Assembly (NCBI GenBank): GCA_017301975.1
Contig: JAFLEI010000049.1
Location: 1 to 42,086, forward strand
DNA length: 42,086 bases
Origin: Verrucomicrobiota bacterium
Lineage (GTDB): Bacteria; Verrucomicrobiota; Verrucomicrobiia; Verrucomicrobiales; Verrucomicrobiaceae
Direction of reading: 5' to 3'
Shown here: positions 24,729 through 33,880 of the stretch, piece by piece
How positions within the stretch are numbered: the stretch's first letter is position 1
Layout: each line of letters begins with the position of its first letter
Program-made: the position numbers and the translations under genes
The notes under the pieces: generated by a model
Told to the model about the DNA's origin: nothing
Seen by the model: only the letters and a program-made list of their open reading frames with translations
Database searches by the model: none

Positions 24729-25370
24729 ATGCAAAGCATTGATTCAAAGATGATTAGAAGGATAAGAGCCACGAGGAGTGCTCGGGCTTTTTCTCCGGTG
24801 CATTTTCTTGATCTGGGATCGCGGGCGGCGGTGGACACGGCTTTGTCCAGGCTGACGAAGGCGGGGAAATTGAGGCGGGTGGCGCGCGGGCTGTATGATC
24901 TGCCGCGCAGCCATCCGTGGTTTGGAACATTGACGCCGAAGGCGGAGGATGCGGCGGTGGCGGTGGCGAAGCGTGAGGGGATCAAGCTGCGGCCGACGGG
25001 GGCTGCGGCGGCGAATTTGCTGGGACTGTCTGAACAGGTGCCGGGCAAGATCATTTATGAAACGGACGGGAAATCGCGGAAGCTGCGGATCGCCGGACAG
25101 GAGGTGGAACTGCGGCATCGCTCGGCGCGGCAGATGTCGATGTCAGAACGACCGACGGGAATGATCGTCGCGGCTTTTCGTGCACTGGGGAAGGCGCACA
25201 TCAGCGCGGATCAACTGGCAAAAATCCGGCGTAAACTGTCGGCGGCTGACCGGCGTGTGCTGCTGAAGGAACTGCCGCTGGCGCCGACGTGGATGCACCC
25301 GATGCTGCGGAGCCTGGCATCATCATCGTCAGCAGCAGCATCAACAACAACGAGGAAAACAAAATCATGA
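24729..25370 (+). CDS. AbiEi-type antitoxin (DUF6088 winged helix)
   Basis: A 213-residue protein. The N-terminus (SARAFSPVHFLDLGSRAAVD, TALSRLTKAGKLRRVARGLY) is the winged-helix antitoxin/repressor domain typical of AbiEi and DUF6088; the C-terminal part is the antitoxin domain. In type IV systems AbiEi blocks the toxin's effect without binding it and represses its own promoter. The start at ATG 24729 fits the family; ATG 24693 is an alternative. The C-terminus ends in a Ser/Ala/Thr-rich tail, and its TGA overlaps the toxin ATG. Confidence 0.85.
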   Translation: MQSIDSKMIRRIRATRSARAFSPVHFLDLGSRAAVDTALSRLTKAGKLRRVARGLYDLPRSHPWFGTLTPKAEDAAVAVAKREGIKLRPTGAAAANLLGLSEQVPGKIIYETDGKSRKLRIAGQEVELRHRSARQMSMSERPTGMIVAAFRALGKAHISADQLAKIRRKLSAADRRVLLKELPLAPTWMHPMLRSLASSSSAAASTTTRKTKS

Positions 25371-26407
25371 ACCGGGTGGCCACGGCGGGTGCCGCCATGC
25401 GCGCGGGAGCTTTTGCCGAAGCGGGGGCACGGCGGCGCATGCCAGCGGCGATCATCGAAAAAGATTTCTGGGTATGCTGGCTGCTGGGGCTGCTGTTTGG
25501 AGACGCGCGGAATGAGGGCCGGTTTGTTTTTAAAGGTGGGACGGCGCTGTCCAAGGTGTTTCGTGTCATCAACCGCTTCTCTGAAGATATTGACCTGTCG
25601 CTGGATCCTGCGGTGCTCGGCATCCGCGAGGTGGACGTGGAGGCGCTGAGCGGGCGCAAGAAGACGGATGACTTCATGAAGAGGCTGGAGGCACGGTGCG
25701 GCGCGTGGGTGCGTGATGAGCTGATGCCGGAACTCAATCAGGCCATCGTGAGCATCCTGGGTGAACGAGCGGGCCGTGAAGCGTGGCTGGAATATGAGGA
25801 GGATGCGGACATCAGATCGCCCGTCCTCTATTTTCGCTACCCCTGTGACTTTCCAGGTGACATCCCTTACATCAGGCGGGCGGTGAAGCTGGAATTTGGA
25901 TCGCTCACAGACCAACGCCCCACAGGCCGGCACCGGGTGCAGCCATGGATGGCGGAAACGATGACCGGAGAGATGCGGGAGATGGGCTGCGAAGTGGTGG
26001 CGCTGAATGTGGAGCGCGCCTTTTGGGAAAAGGCGACGATCCTGCACGCGGAGTATCATCGCGATCCTTTGAGAGCGATGCCGGCGCGCTATTCCCGCCA
26101 CTACGCGGATCTGGCCGAGCTGGCGCGATCAGAGTACATGGAGGGCGCAGTGGGAAACACGGCGCTGCGACAGCGTGTGGTGGCCTGGAAAAAACGGTTC
26201 TTCGCGCGGGCAGCGGCGCGTTATGACTTGGCACGGCCGGGGACTTTCCGGCTGAGTCCGCCCGAGCACCGCATGGCGGAGCTGGAAAGAGATTTCGCGG
26301 CCATGCAGGAGATGTTTATGGGAGACGCCCCCAATCTGCCGGCTATTTTGGAGACGCTGCGCACTTTGGAAGAACGGATCAATGCTGAGGCTGCTGCTGT
26401 GGAGTGA
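25367..26407 (+). CDS. AbiEii/AbiGii-type nucleotidyltransferase toxin
   Basis: A 346-residue protein. Nucleotidyltransferase motifs are in order: EKDFWVCWLL, KGGTALSKVF (57-63) and FSEDIDLSLD (Asp74, Asp76), followed by a helical C-terminal domain (about 200-340). The family blocks growth by nucleotide transfer, for example to tRNA, and can abort phage infection. ATG 25367 overlaps the antitoxin stop in ATGA, the typical coupling of abiE operons. Key residues are intact, so the pair is probably active. Confidence 0.88.
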   Translation: MNRVATAGAAMRAGAFAEAGARRRMPAAIIEKDFWVCWLLGLLFGDARNEGRFVFKGGTALSKVFRVINRFSEDIDLSLDPAVLGIREVDVEALSGRKKTDDFMKRLEARCGAWVRDELMPELNQAIVSILGERAGREAWLEYEEDADIRSPVLYFRYPCDFPGDIPYIRRAVKLEFGSLTDQRPTGRHRVQPWMAETMTGEMREMGCEVVALNVERAFWEKATILHAEYHRDPLRAMPARYSRHYADLAELARSEYMEGAVGNTALRQRVVAWKKRFFARAAARYDLARPGTFRLSPPEHRMAELERDFAAMQEMFMGDAPNLPAILETLRTLEERINAEAAAVE

Positions 26408-26409
26408 GG

Positions 26410-26590
26410 CTCCAGCGCTGTGATCCGGTGGATGAGTTCGCCCCGGTCTGCGATAAGTCCACGGGCGAGGAGCAGATCTTGCCTGCTGCTCGATGGTGAG
26501 GGCTCTTTTAGCGTCGATCAGGCAATGGCTTCCTGCGGCACCGCGTTTCGTCACATCAAGACAAAAAATACCCGCCGAATTACGCATGCA
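26410..26590 (-). pseudogene. Possible gene remnant
   Basis: On the minus strand RALTIEQQA and, in a second frame, DLLLARGLIADRGELIHRI join across a shift near 26475 and look coding, but nothing complete remains. No family is recognised. The evidence is composition only. Confidence 0.22.
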
Positions 26591-26692
26591 AGCAGAGGCG
26601 CGGCGGGTTTGATGAGAGAAGTGAAGTCGAGCGCCCTGACTTTGGCAAATGATCGCTTTGCGCCACGTCTGGATTGCCTGGCACTTTAAAGA

Positions 26693-26880
26693 TCAAGTCC
26701 CCCGTTTCTTCAACGGCAGGAAGGCGAAGATCAACTCACGCCGGGCGCGGACTTTGCGGCCGTCGCGCTTGATGAGGTCTTGCTGGGTGAGTTCAGTGAT
26801 GCTGCCTATGGGCCCCCAGTCGCGGACGGTGCCGAAATCGAGCGCGAGGTGGCTCTGCCGGGTGCCGCTGGGGGCTGGTG
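26693..26880 (-). pseudogene. 3' fragment of an unrecognised gene
   Basis: The minus strand reads LALDFGTVRDWGPIGSITEL, then QQDLIKRDGRKVRARRELIF, to a TGA at 26693, with strong coding character but no start. Immediately to the right the plus strand shows another protein-like stretch (VREITGGWYGRLYCHEAYLS, about 26876-27009), also without a start. Both look like truncated debris from rearrangement. No family is recognised. Confidence 0.35.
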
Positions 26881-27021
26881 CGTGAGATCACGGGGGGCTG
26901 GTATGGCCGGCTGTACTGCCACGAGGCTTATCTTTCGATTCTCAGTGAGGGGACGGAGCCGATCCGGGGGGTAGGCAAGATCTTGAGGGGTCAAACTCAA
27001 CAAACTTGAATTTCACAGGGG

Positions 27022-27055
27022 CAAATTCAAGGATGGGGGGCTTTCCTTGAATTTG
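27022..27055. repeat. 11-bp perfect inverted repeat
   Basis: CAAATTCAAGG, 12-base loop, CCTTGAATTTG. Two more CTTGAATTT words flank it (27005 and 27074). It lies about 80 bp beyond the 3' end of the next minus-strand gene, so it could be its terminator hairpin, though no T tract follows on that strand. Confidence 0.6.
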
Positions 27056-27135
27056 GGCGGTGCAAATTCCAATGGCTTGAATTTGGCTTGGGGTGCGGTG
27101 GCGGCGGTGCTGCTGACGATTCCCCTGCCCTACGA

Positions 27136-28245
27136 CTACGGTTTTGCGCTGGTGCTTGGCGCTGCACCACCAGCGGCGGCGGCTTCGGTTTCGCGGAATT
27201 TTTTGACGGTGAGGGCGGCGTCGAGGTTTTGGGTGCGGGTGAGCTCGTCCTGGTAGGTCTGGAGGGCTTGGAGGTATTTTTCGCGCAGGGGGAGGAGGCG
27301 CTGGGTGTGCTGGGCGGCGAGCTGGAGGAGGCTGGCGCGGTAGGTGATGAGGAGGGGCTTGAGGGGCTCGGGCGTGGGGGTGTCTGCGGCGGGGAGAGGG
27401 GCCTTGTCCTCCATGCGTTTTTTCTCGGTGCGGAGGATGAGGGCGGTGTCGAGATCGCCGGCCTGGGTGGCGGTGTCGAGGGCGCGGTCGAGCGCGGCGG
27501 TGTACTGGGTGTCGAGGGCCTGGACGGCGGCGAGGTGGGCGGGGGTGATGTCCCGGGCGATGGCGGCGGTGAAGGCTTGCTGGAGCTGGAGGATGCGGGG
27601 ATCGGTGGTTTTGCCGAGCCGGGGGGCGGCGTCGGCTTCGGGGGTGGGTGTGTGGGTGCGGACCTGGATGTGGGAATACCAGGCCTCCCCGGCGGCGAGG
27701 CCCCAGAGGCTGCCGGTGGCGAGGGTGGTGTCGGTGATCTGGAAGACGGACTTGCCATTGACGAGGACCTGGAGGTGATCGCCTAGGACGGAGAGCTCGA
27801 TGTCGAGGGTGTCGCCGAGGGCGAAGGGCTGCGGCAGGGGGAAGGAGCCGACGCGCTTGCCTTTGCCGTGAAGGGAGGCATCGACGATGCCTTCGCTGAC
27901 GCTGGTCTGGCCGGGGCGGATGTAAAAGAGGAGATTGTAGTAGTCGGCGTCTTTGGTGTTGGCGGCATCGCTGCGGCGGATGCGGAGCTGGGGGAAGGCG
28001 GTGCCTTCGCGAAAATGAAAGCGGGCGCGGATGGCGCCGTCCGGGCTGGGCTGCGGAACGAAGATGCCGGCGCCATTGCGCAGGTGGAGGAGGCCATCGA
28101 CCAGCTCGACCTGCTCTTTGGGGTAGTCCTTGAGGTCCCGCTTGGTGGCGAAGAGGGTCTTCCAGCCGTCGGTGTCCTGCGCCTGCGCAGGGGCGGCACT
28201 GCTGAGGGTGAGGAGGGCTAGGGTGAGGAGGGCGCGGGGGGGCAT
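27136..28245 (-). CDS. Secreted DUF1080/LamG-like protein with helical C-terminus
   Basis: A 369-residue protein. Signal peptide at about 1-22 (ALLTLALLTLSSAAPAQA). Residues 25-200 resemble the concanavalin-like 3-keto-disaccharide hydrolase/DUF1080 fold (GWKTLFATKRDL, YYNLLFYIRPG, LDIELSVLGDHLQVLVNGKS). The C-terminal third is coiled-coil-like (AALDRALDTATQAGDLDTAL, REKYLQALQTYQDELTR). This combination of domains is common in Verrucomicrobia and Planctomycetes, where it may serve glycan binding or breakdown in the periplasm. A heptamer array begins about 18 bases upstream of its start codon. Confidence 0.8.
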   Translation of the reverse strand: MPPRALLTLALLTLSSAAPAQAQDTDGWKTLFATKRDLKDYPKEQVELVDGLLHLRNGAGIFVPQPSPDGAIRARFHFREGTAFPQLRIRRSDAANTKDADYYNLLFYIRPGQTSVSEGIVDASLHGKGKRVGSFPLPQPFALGDTLDIELSVLGDHLQVLVNGKSVFQITDTTLATGSLWGLAAGEAWYSHIQVRTHTPTPEADAAPRLGKTTDPRILQLQQAFTAAIARDITPAHLAAVQALDTQYTAALDRALDTATQAGDLDTALILRTEKKRMEDKAPLPAADTPTPEPLKPLLITYRASLLQLAAQHTQRLLPLREKYLQALQTYQDELTRTQNLDAALTVKKFRETEAAAAGGAAPSTSAKP

Positions 28246-28262
28246 GGGTGATTGGGGGAAGG

Positions 28263-28368
<106 letters not shown>

Positions 28369-28375
28369 GTGCTGG

Positions 28376-28710
28376 GGCGGGGGAAAAATTTGGGGGGCCT
28401 GGGATGGCAGGACGGGGAGCCGAACGAAGCGGGGCAGAAGTCTGAATCGAGCCTGCAAGTTGAGCGCAGGGAATCAACTGAAAACTGCCCGGGGGCCCGA
28501 GTGGCTGAGTGGAGACTTCCGGACCTGGGATGGCGGCAGGCCGGACACGACGCATTTTTTCAGGCTTTATAGCTATTTATCTTTATTAGGTTGGTTGCCG
28601 TTTTTTCATAAGATTCGAAATGTTTTTCATCTCAATGTTTAATTGACATCCTTGGTTAAAGTCCTTGGATTTGGTGGATCTTCCAATTTCATGCGGATGT
28701 TTTCATCTAG
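28376..28710. other. Upstream region of the peptidase cluster
   Basis: The first 170 bases are GC-rich and gene-free. From about 28550 the sequence is AT-rich, with a TTGACA box at 28642, and probably holds the promoter of the plus-strand cluster. No convincing -10 box at standard spacing is seen. Confidence 0.35.
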
Positions 28711-30702
28711 ATGGGATTAGCAGATACGCCAACCACGCCCCTTCCGCGAGTCATGAAAAGCAAACCTGCGCCTGCTGTCTCTGCTCAATTTTCCATCTAT
28801 GCCGGGTCAAAGCCGCCGGGGATGAATCACGGGACGTTTGTGCCGCCGACGCCGCCCTACCGGAGCCTGCAGGGCTATGCGATCGATCCGAGCCTGGGGA
28901 CAAAGATGGAAACGGAGATGGTGAGCCAGGTGACCTTCCATGTGCCATGGGAGAAGCTGAGGCCGGGGCCTTCCGGGGAGTACCTGGAGGTGGTGGATGC
29001 GGACCCGGCGAGCGGGTGCTTTTATGAGCCGGTGGACCTGGATGAGCCGCTGCTGCTGGCGCAGGGGGGCCTGCCGCCGAGCGAGGGGACGCCGCAGTTC
29101 CACCAGCAGATGGTGTATGCGGTGGCGAGCCTGACGATCCGGAACTTTGAGCATGCGCTGGGGCGGCGGGCGCTGTGGCGGCACAAGCCCAATCCGGCCA
29201 GGGCTGCGGATGACACGCAGTTCTGCCCTCGGCTGCGCATTTACCCGCATGCGCTGCGGGAGAGCAATGCGTACTACACGCCGCAGCGGATCGCGCTGCT
29301 GTTTGGGTATTTCAAGGCGTCTGATGATGACGCGGCGGATCATCTGGGCGGCAGCATGGTCTTCACCTGCCTGTCCCAGGACATCGTGGCGCATGAGACG
29401 ACGCATGCGCTGCTGGACGGGATGAACCGTGACTTCCTCAATCCGAGCAATCCGGACGTGCTGGCGTTTCATGAGGCGTTTGCGGACATCGTGGCGTTGT
29501 TTCAGCACTTCACGTTTCCGGAGATCCTGCGCCACCAGATCGTGGCGACACGGGGGGAGATTGCGCTGCAGGAGAGCCTTTTGAGCGAGCTGGCGGGGCA
29601 GTTCGGACGCAGCATCGGGAACCGGGGGGCGCTGCGCAAATACGTGGGCACTCCGCCCAATCCGGCTGACTACCTGGATGACTCCAACGAGGAGTTTCAG
29701 GAGCCGCACAATCGCGGGGGCCTGCTGGTGGCGGCGGTGTTTGACGCGTTTCTGCGGATCTACCGCAGGCGCACGGCGGACCTGCTGCGGCTGGCGACGG
29801 GAGGGAGCGGGATTTTGCAGCCGGGGGCGATCCACCCGGACCTGGCGCAGCGGCTGGCGGATGAGGCGGCGAAGGCGGCGGGCCATGTGCTGACGATGTG
29901 CGTGCGGGCGATCGACTACTGCCCGCCGATGGACATCACGTTTGGGGAGTTTCTGCGGGCGGTGATCACGGCGGACGTGGACATGGTGAATGATGATGAC
30001 CTGCACTACCGGGTGGCGTTCATCCAGGCCTTTCGAGAGAGGGGGATCTACCCGCGCGATGTGCGCACGCTGAGCGTGGAAAGCCTGAGGTGGAGCGGCC
30101 CTCACAACGGGGACCATGCGTCGGGCGCGCTGAACCTGCTGCTCAATGAGCTGAGGGAGGAGGCGTCCGAGGCGCTGTATGTGGAATGCCGGGAGGCGCT
30201 CTTCGACCTGCAGGTGAAGATGCGGCGCAGGCTGCACGGGCTGCTGGAAAGGCATTTTAAAGAAGCGCCGGAGGGGAGAGGAGATGCGGTGTACCTGGGC
30301 CTGGACCCGGACAACCGCTCCTTTGAGGTGCGGACGGCACGCATCGCCTTCCGCACGGACCCGGACGGGGGCATGGTGCCGCAGTTGATCCTGGGGCTGT
30401 ACCAGCACCGTGAGGAGCTGGTGGTGCCGGAAGTGACTCCTGAGGGTGATGAGCCTGCGGAGAGCTTCCGCTTTGAAGGCGGGAGCACGGTGATCGTAAA
30501 CCTGCGCAACATGGCGGACCGAAGGGAGGAAAGCAGGGGGGGCATCCGATACTGCGTGCGCAAGCGCTTTGGGAACACGGTGCGCATGGAGCGCCAGCGG
30601 AGGTTTGCGGGGTCCGACTCCCCGGGGCTGCGCAACACCTACTTTGGCCGCAAGCTGGGCTCTGACGCGGAGCCCATCGCCGCCATGCACCGCTGCTGCT
30701 GA
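28711..30702 (+). CDS. M4-like gluzincin metallopeptidase
   Basis: A 663-residue protein. Zinc motif HETTH at 228-232 (DIVAHETTHALLDGMN) followed by HEAFADIVALF at 254-264, the M4/thermolysin-like arrangement of HExxH plus a Glu about 25 residues on. No signal peptide or propeptide is recognised, so it may act in the cytoplasm. The C-terminal 250 residues are unassigned and include a GGIRYCVRKRFGNTVR segment. Start at ATG 28711; ATG 28753 (MKSKPAPAVSA) is an alternative. First gene of a four-gene plus-strand cluster with 33 bp to the next gene. Confidence 0.8.
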   Translation: MGLADTPTTPLPRVMKSKPAPAVSAQFSIYAGSKPPGMNHGTFVPPTPPYRSLQGYAIDPSLGTKMETEMVSQVTFHVPWEKLRPGPSGEYLEVVDADPASGCFYEPVDLDEPLLLAQGGLPPSEGTPQFHQQMVYAVASLTIRNFEHALGRRALWRHKPNPARAADDTQFCPRLRIYPHALRESNAYYTPQRIALLFGYFKASDDDAADHLGGSMVFTCLSQDIVAHETTHALLDGMNRDFLNPSNPDVLAFHEAFADIVALFQHFTFPEILRHQIVATRGEIALQESLLSELAGQFGRSIGNRGALRKYVGTPPNPADYLDDSNEEFQEPHNRGGLLVAAVFDAFLRIYRRRTADLLRLATGGSGILQPGAIHPDLAQRLADEAAKAAGHVLTMCVRAIDYCPPMDITFGEFLRAVITADVDMVNDDDLHYRVAFIQAFRERGIYPRDVRTLSVESLRWSGPHNGDHASGALNLLLNELREEASEALYVECREALFDLQVKMRRRLHGLLERHFKEAPEGRGDAVYLGLDPDNRSFEVRTARIAFRTDPDGGMVPQLILGLYQHREELVVPEVTPEGDEPAESFRFEGGSTVIVNLRNMADRREESRGGIRYCVRKRFGNTVRMERQRRFAGSDSPGLRNTYFGRKLGSDAEPIAAMHRCC

Positions 30703-30735
30703 TCACGCCAAGAAACCTAACCGGAGCCCACCACC

Positions 30736-32469
30736 ATGCCTGCAAAGTCATCCTCCCTGCACCAAGCTGCGAAGAAAACGGCGGCCAAGAAAACGGCGGC
30801 CAGCAAGGCTGCGGCCAAGAAAGCCGCAGCCAAAAAGAGCGTGACCGCCAAGCCTGCGACGAAGAAGGCGGTGGCGAAGAAGCCTGCGACGAAGAAGGCG
30901 GTGGCGAAGAAGCCTGCGGCGAAGAAGGCGGCGACGAAGAAGCCTGCGGCGGCCGGGGGAAAGCACACTCCGGTGCGCGTGCGCATGTACCGCCAGGGGC
31001 TCGGGGACTGCTTTTTGGTGACGTTCAACCCTGAGAGCGATGATGCGGTGCACATGCTGATCGACTGCGGGACGCTGGGCGCGGTGACGACGGGGAACGA
31101 GATGAAGGACATCGTGGCGCACATCGGCGAGACGACCGGGGGGCGGATTCATTTGATGATCGCGACGCATGAGCACCAGGACCATGTGAGCGGGTTTCAC
31201 ACGCTGAAGGAGAAGTTTCAGGAGATCGAGGTGGAGAACGTGTGGATGGCGTGGACGGAGAACCCCGGGGACGATGACGCGAAGAGCCTGATGACGCACA
31301 TCGCGGACCTGGGCATGGCGGTGGCGCAGGCGGCGCAGGCGCTGACGCAGAACAACCCGAGCAAGGCTGACACCGACACGGCGGAGGCGATGACCTCGCT
31401 GCTGGAATTTGGCAACGGCCGGCCGGATGTGCTGCAGCCGTTTCTGGGCGCGGCGAAGAGCCCCCTGTCCGCGGGCCCGACCAAGAAGCTGGCGACGACC
31501 GTGGATGATGGCATGACCTTTGTGCGCACCGGACAGGTGGACAGCGCTGGCAGGCCGGTGAAGGCCAGGTACCTGAGCCCGGGCGGCCCGGCGCTGGAGC
31601 CGGAGTGGCTGCCGGGCTTCCGCTTCTTCGTACTGGGCCCGCCCCGTGAGAAGGAGAGGCTGAAGAACATGGGAAAGGATGGCAGCTCAGAGCTCTACGG
31701 CATGGCGGCGGGCCTGCGGGCGGCGGCCTCCGGAATGCCGGGCGGCCCGGGTCAGGATGAGGGGGCGATGCCCTTTGACAGGCGCTACTGGTGCAGGGAA
31801 TCGGACGAGATGATCCGGGAAACCATGGCGGATTACTTTGCCACGGAAAATGACTGGCGGCGGGTGGACAAGGACTGGCTGAACGCGGCCTCCGACCTGG
31901 CGCTGCAACTGGACAACATGACGAACAACACGAGCCTGGCGCTGGCGATCGAGCGGATCAGCGACGGGCGGGTGCTGCTGTTTCCGGCGGATGCGCAGGA
32001 GGGGAGCTGGCTCTCCTGGCATGAGCCGAAGGAGCCCTTCACCTATGTGCAGGATGGCGTGCGCCAGACCACCACGGCGGAGAAGCTGCTGAACAGAACG
32101 GTCTTTTACAAGGTGGGGCATCACGGCAGCCACAATGCGACGGCCAAGGGCAAAGGGCTGGAAATGATGCGGAGCGAGAGCGAGCTGGTGGCCTTCATCC
32201 CGGTGGACCGCAAGGTGGCGCTGAAGCGCAGCCCGGCGGGCCAGTGGAAGATGCCGGCCCACGCGCTGTACCGCCGGCTGCTGGAGAAGTGCAACGGGCG
32301 CGTGGCGCGCTCTGACATCGGCTGGGCGGACGCCCCCCAGGGCACCCAGAAGGAGGAGGCCGCCTTCAAAAACCTGGCGACGGAGGCGGAATGGGAGAAA
32401 TGGCGGGAGTCCCAAGGGGCGGCGCAGGTGAGCATTGACAAGCTTTTCATCGACTACCGCCTCTCCTGA
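30736..32469 (+). CDS. ComEC-like MBL-fold hydrolase with histone-H1-like tail
   Basis: A 577-residue protein. Residues 1-75 are almost only Ala, Lys, Thr and Pro (AAKKTAAKK, KKAVAKKPATKKAVAKKP), like the tails of histone H1 or Hc1-type proteins, and should bind nucleic acid. The MBL domain starts at about 78 (VRMYRQGLGDCFLVTF) with metal motif THEHQDH (His145, His147, Asp149, His150) and a late KVGHHGSHNA motif as in the ComEC/Rec2 hydrolase. The long middle part is unassigned. ComEC-type MBL domains degrade the non-transported DNA strand; a nuclease or phosphodiesterase role here is inference. The tail DNA contains 27- to 30-bp direct repeats. Confidence 0.8.
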   Translation: MPAKSSSLHQAAKKTAAKKTAASKAAAKKAAAKKSVTAKPATKKAVAKKPATKKAVAKKPAAKKAATKKPAAAGGKHTPVRVRMYRQGLGDCFLVTFNPESDDAVHMLIDCGTLGAVTTGNEMKDIVAHIGETTGGRIHLMIATHEHQDHVSGFHTLKEKFQEIEVENVWMAWTENPGDDDAKSLMTHIADLGMAVAQAAQALTQNNPSKADTDTAEAMTSLLEFGNGRPDVLQPFLGAAKSPLSAGPTKKLATTVDDGMTFVRTGQVDSAGRPVKARYLSPGGPALEPEWLPGFRFFVLGPPREKERLKNMGKDGSSELYGMAAGLRAAASGMPGGPGQDEGAMPFDRRYWCRESDEMIRETMADYFATENDWRRVDKDWLNAASDLALQLDNMTNNTSLALAIERISDGRVLLFPADAQEGSWLSWHEPKEPFTYVQDGVRQTTTAEKLLNRTVFYKVGHHGSHNATAKGKGLEMMRSESELVAFIPVDRKVALKRSPAGQWKMPAHALYRRLLEKCNGRVARSDIGWADAPQGTQKEEAAFKNLATEAEWEKWRESQGAAQVSIDKLFIDYRLS

Positions 32470-32559
32470 AAACACGGCGGCAGCGGCGAGCAGCCCCCCT
32501 GCCCTGCACGCCGCCACTGCCGCCTGACCCGGAAACTTTTCTGACATCTGCACCCACCT

Positions 32560-33762
32560 ATGAAACTGCTGCCCGCCCTGCTCTGCACTCTGACCCTCCT
32601 CTCCCTGCCCGGCCATGCCGAAACGCCGCCCGTGCACAATGACGCCACCCAAAGCGCGGTGGAGGCCGCGACGAAGGCGGCCAGGAAAGACCTGGCCCTG
32701 AAAGAGGTGGAGCTGTCCGCCGCCGCAAAGGAGAAAGCGGACGCTGACAAGGCGAGCAGCGACAAGGCCGGCAACCTCAAAGAGCTGAAGGAGCTGATGG
32801 ACAAGACGTCCGACCCGACCGCAAGAGCGACGGCTCAGACAAACTACAACACCGCCGCGGCGCAACTGCTGGAGCTGCAGAAAAAGGCGGAGGAGAAGAA
32901 CAAGGCCTGGAATGCCGCGCTGGAGGCGAAGCTGGCGGCGGAGGCAAGTCTGGCCGGCCGGCAAGGCGGCGGCGGCGGTGCCTCCGGCCCTGCGGCGCAG
33001 AATCCGCTGACGCTGGACAATGAGACGATCTACCAGGCGTCCCTGGAGGCGCTGACGAAGCTCTTTGTGGTGGCGGTGCTGCTGGAGAGCGGACTGGCGC
33101 TGCTGTTTAACTGGCCGATCTTTCTGACCACGCTGAACCGGCGCACGTGGCGGCCGGTGATCATGTTCATCGCGGCTTTGATCCTGGTGTGGGGCTTTGA
33201 CCTGGACATCATGGCGCAGTTGATCGCCATCTACAATTCGAGTCCGGCCAAGGATGCGACGGTCACGGGGTTTCCGGCCCTGGTATCGACGCTGATCAGC
33301 GCCTCGGTGCTGGCGGGCGGGAGCGCGGGGGTCTTCAACATCATGGCGGCGATGGGCTTCCGCAGCGCACATGAGCGCGACAGCGCGCCGACGCCTCCGG
33401 GCGCTGAGCATGCGTGGGTGTCGATCCGGCTGACGGGCTTTGGCGGCACGCAGGAAAATGTGAAGGTGAACATCGAGCAGACCGCGGACGCAGGGCAGAA
33501 TCCGCCGGCGGCGACGGCAGGCACCATCACCCCCGGCGGCCCCAACTGGCGCGACCAGCTCAGGCCGCTGAAGAACCGCTTTCCGCCCGTGGCGGGCTAC
33601 ACGGTGGAGGCGGGGAAATTTTACAAGATCCAGGTGATGGTGAAAACCCCGGTGACCGCAGAGAATCCGCGAGGTGAAAAGGATCTGCTGAAAGACCGGG
33701 GGATCTACAAGTTCGCCCCCCGTGCGATCGTGGACTTGGTGGTGCCATACACGGCGGGATGA
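32560..33762 (+). CDS. Membrane protein with coiled coil, third gene of cluster
   Basis: A 400-residue protein. Signal peptide at about 1-20 (MKLLPALLCTLTLLSLPGHA), then an Ala/Lys/Glu-rich coiled coil (35-130), a Gly-rich hinge, three likely membrane segments (about 165-185, 199-217 and 240-265) and a soluble C-terminal beta-rich domain (WVSIRLTGFGGTQENVKVNI onward). No family is recognised. Its place behind the peptidase and the hydrolase suggests the membrane anchor or channel of the same system. Confidence 0.7.
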   Translation: MKLLPALLCTLTLLSLPGHAETPPVHNDATQSAVEAATKAARKDLALKEVELSAAAKEKADADKASSDKAGNLKELKELMDKTSDPTARATAQTNYNTAAAQLLELQKKAEEKNKAWNAALEAKLAAEASLAGRQGGGGGASGPAAQNPLTLDNETIYQASLEALTKLFVVAVLLESGLALLFNWPIFLTTLNRRTWRPVIMFIAALILVWGFDLDIMAQLIAIYNSSPAKDATVTGFPALVSTLISASVLAGGSAGVFNIMAAMGFRSAHERDSAPTPPGAEHAWVSIRLTGFGGTQENVKVNIEQTADAGQNPPAATAGTITPGGPNWRDQLRPLKNRFPPVAGYTVEAGKFYKIQVMVKTPVTAENPRGEKDLLKDRGIYKFAPRAIVDLVVPYTAG

Positions 33763-33792
33763 TGTCTGATGGCGAACGTCAGTGACATGCCG

Positions 33793-33803
33793 CCCCCCCC
33801 CCC
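33793..33803 (+). repeat. Run of eleven C
   Basis: A C11 homopolymer in the short gap between the third and fourth cluster genes, about 80 bp before the ATG at 33881. Such runs slip in replication and could vary expression by changing spacing, or may be miscalled in sequencing. Confidence 0.9.
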
Positions 33804-33880
33804 TGCGGCCAGGGCGCGGCACATACGGCGCGCATACGGCGGGGGCCGGGGGGGCCGATGCCCCAAGGAATGCTGATACC

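Noticed and set aside
28807..30690. Minus-strand frame of 627 codons
   Set aside because: Antisense to the M4-like peptidase, which has clear zinc motifs.
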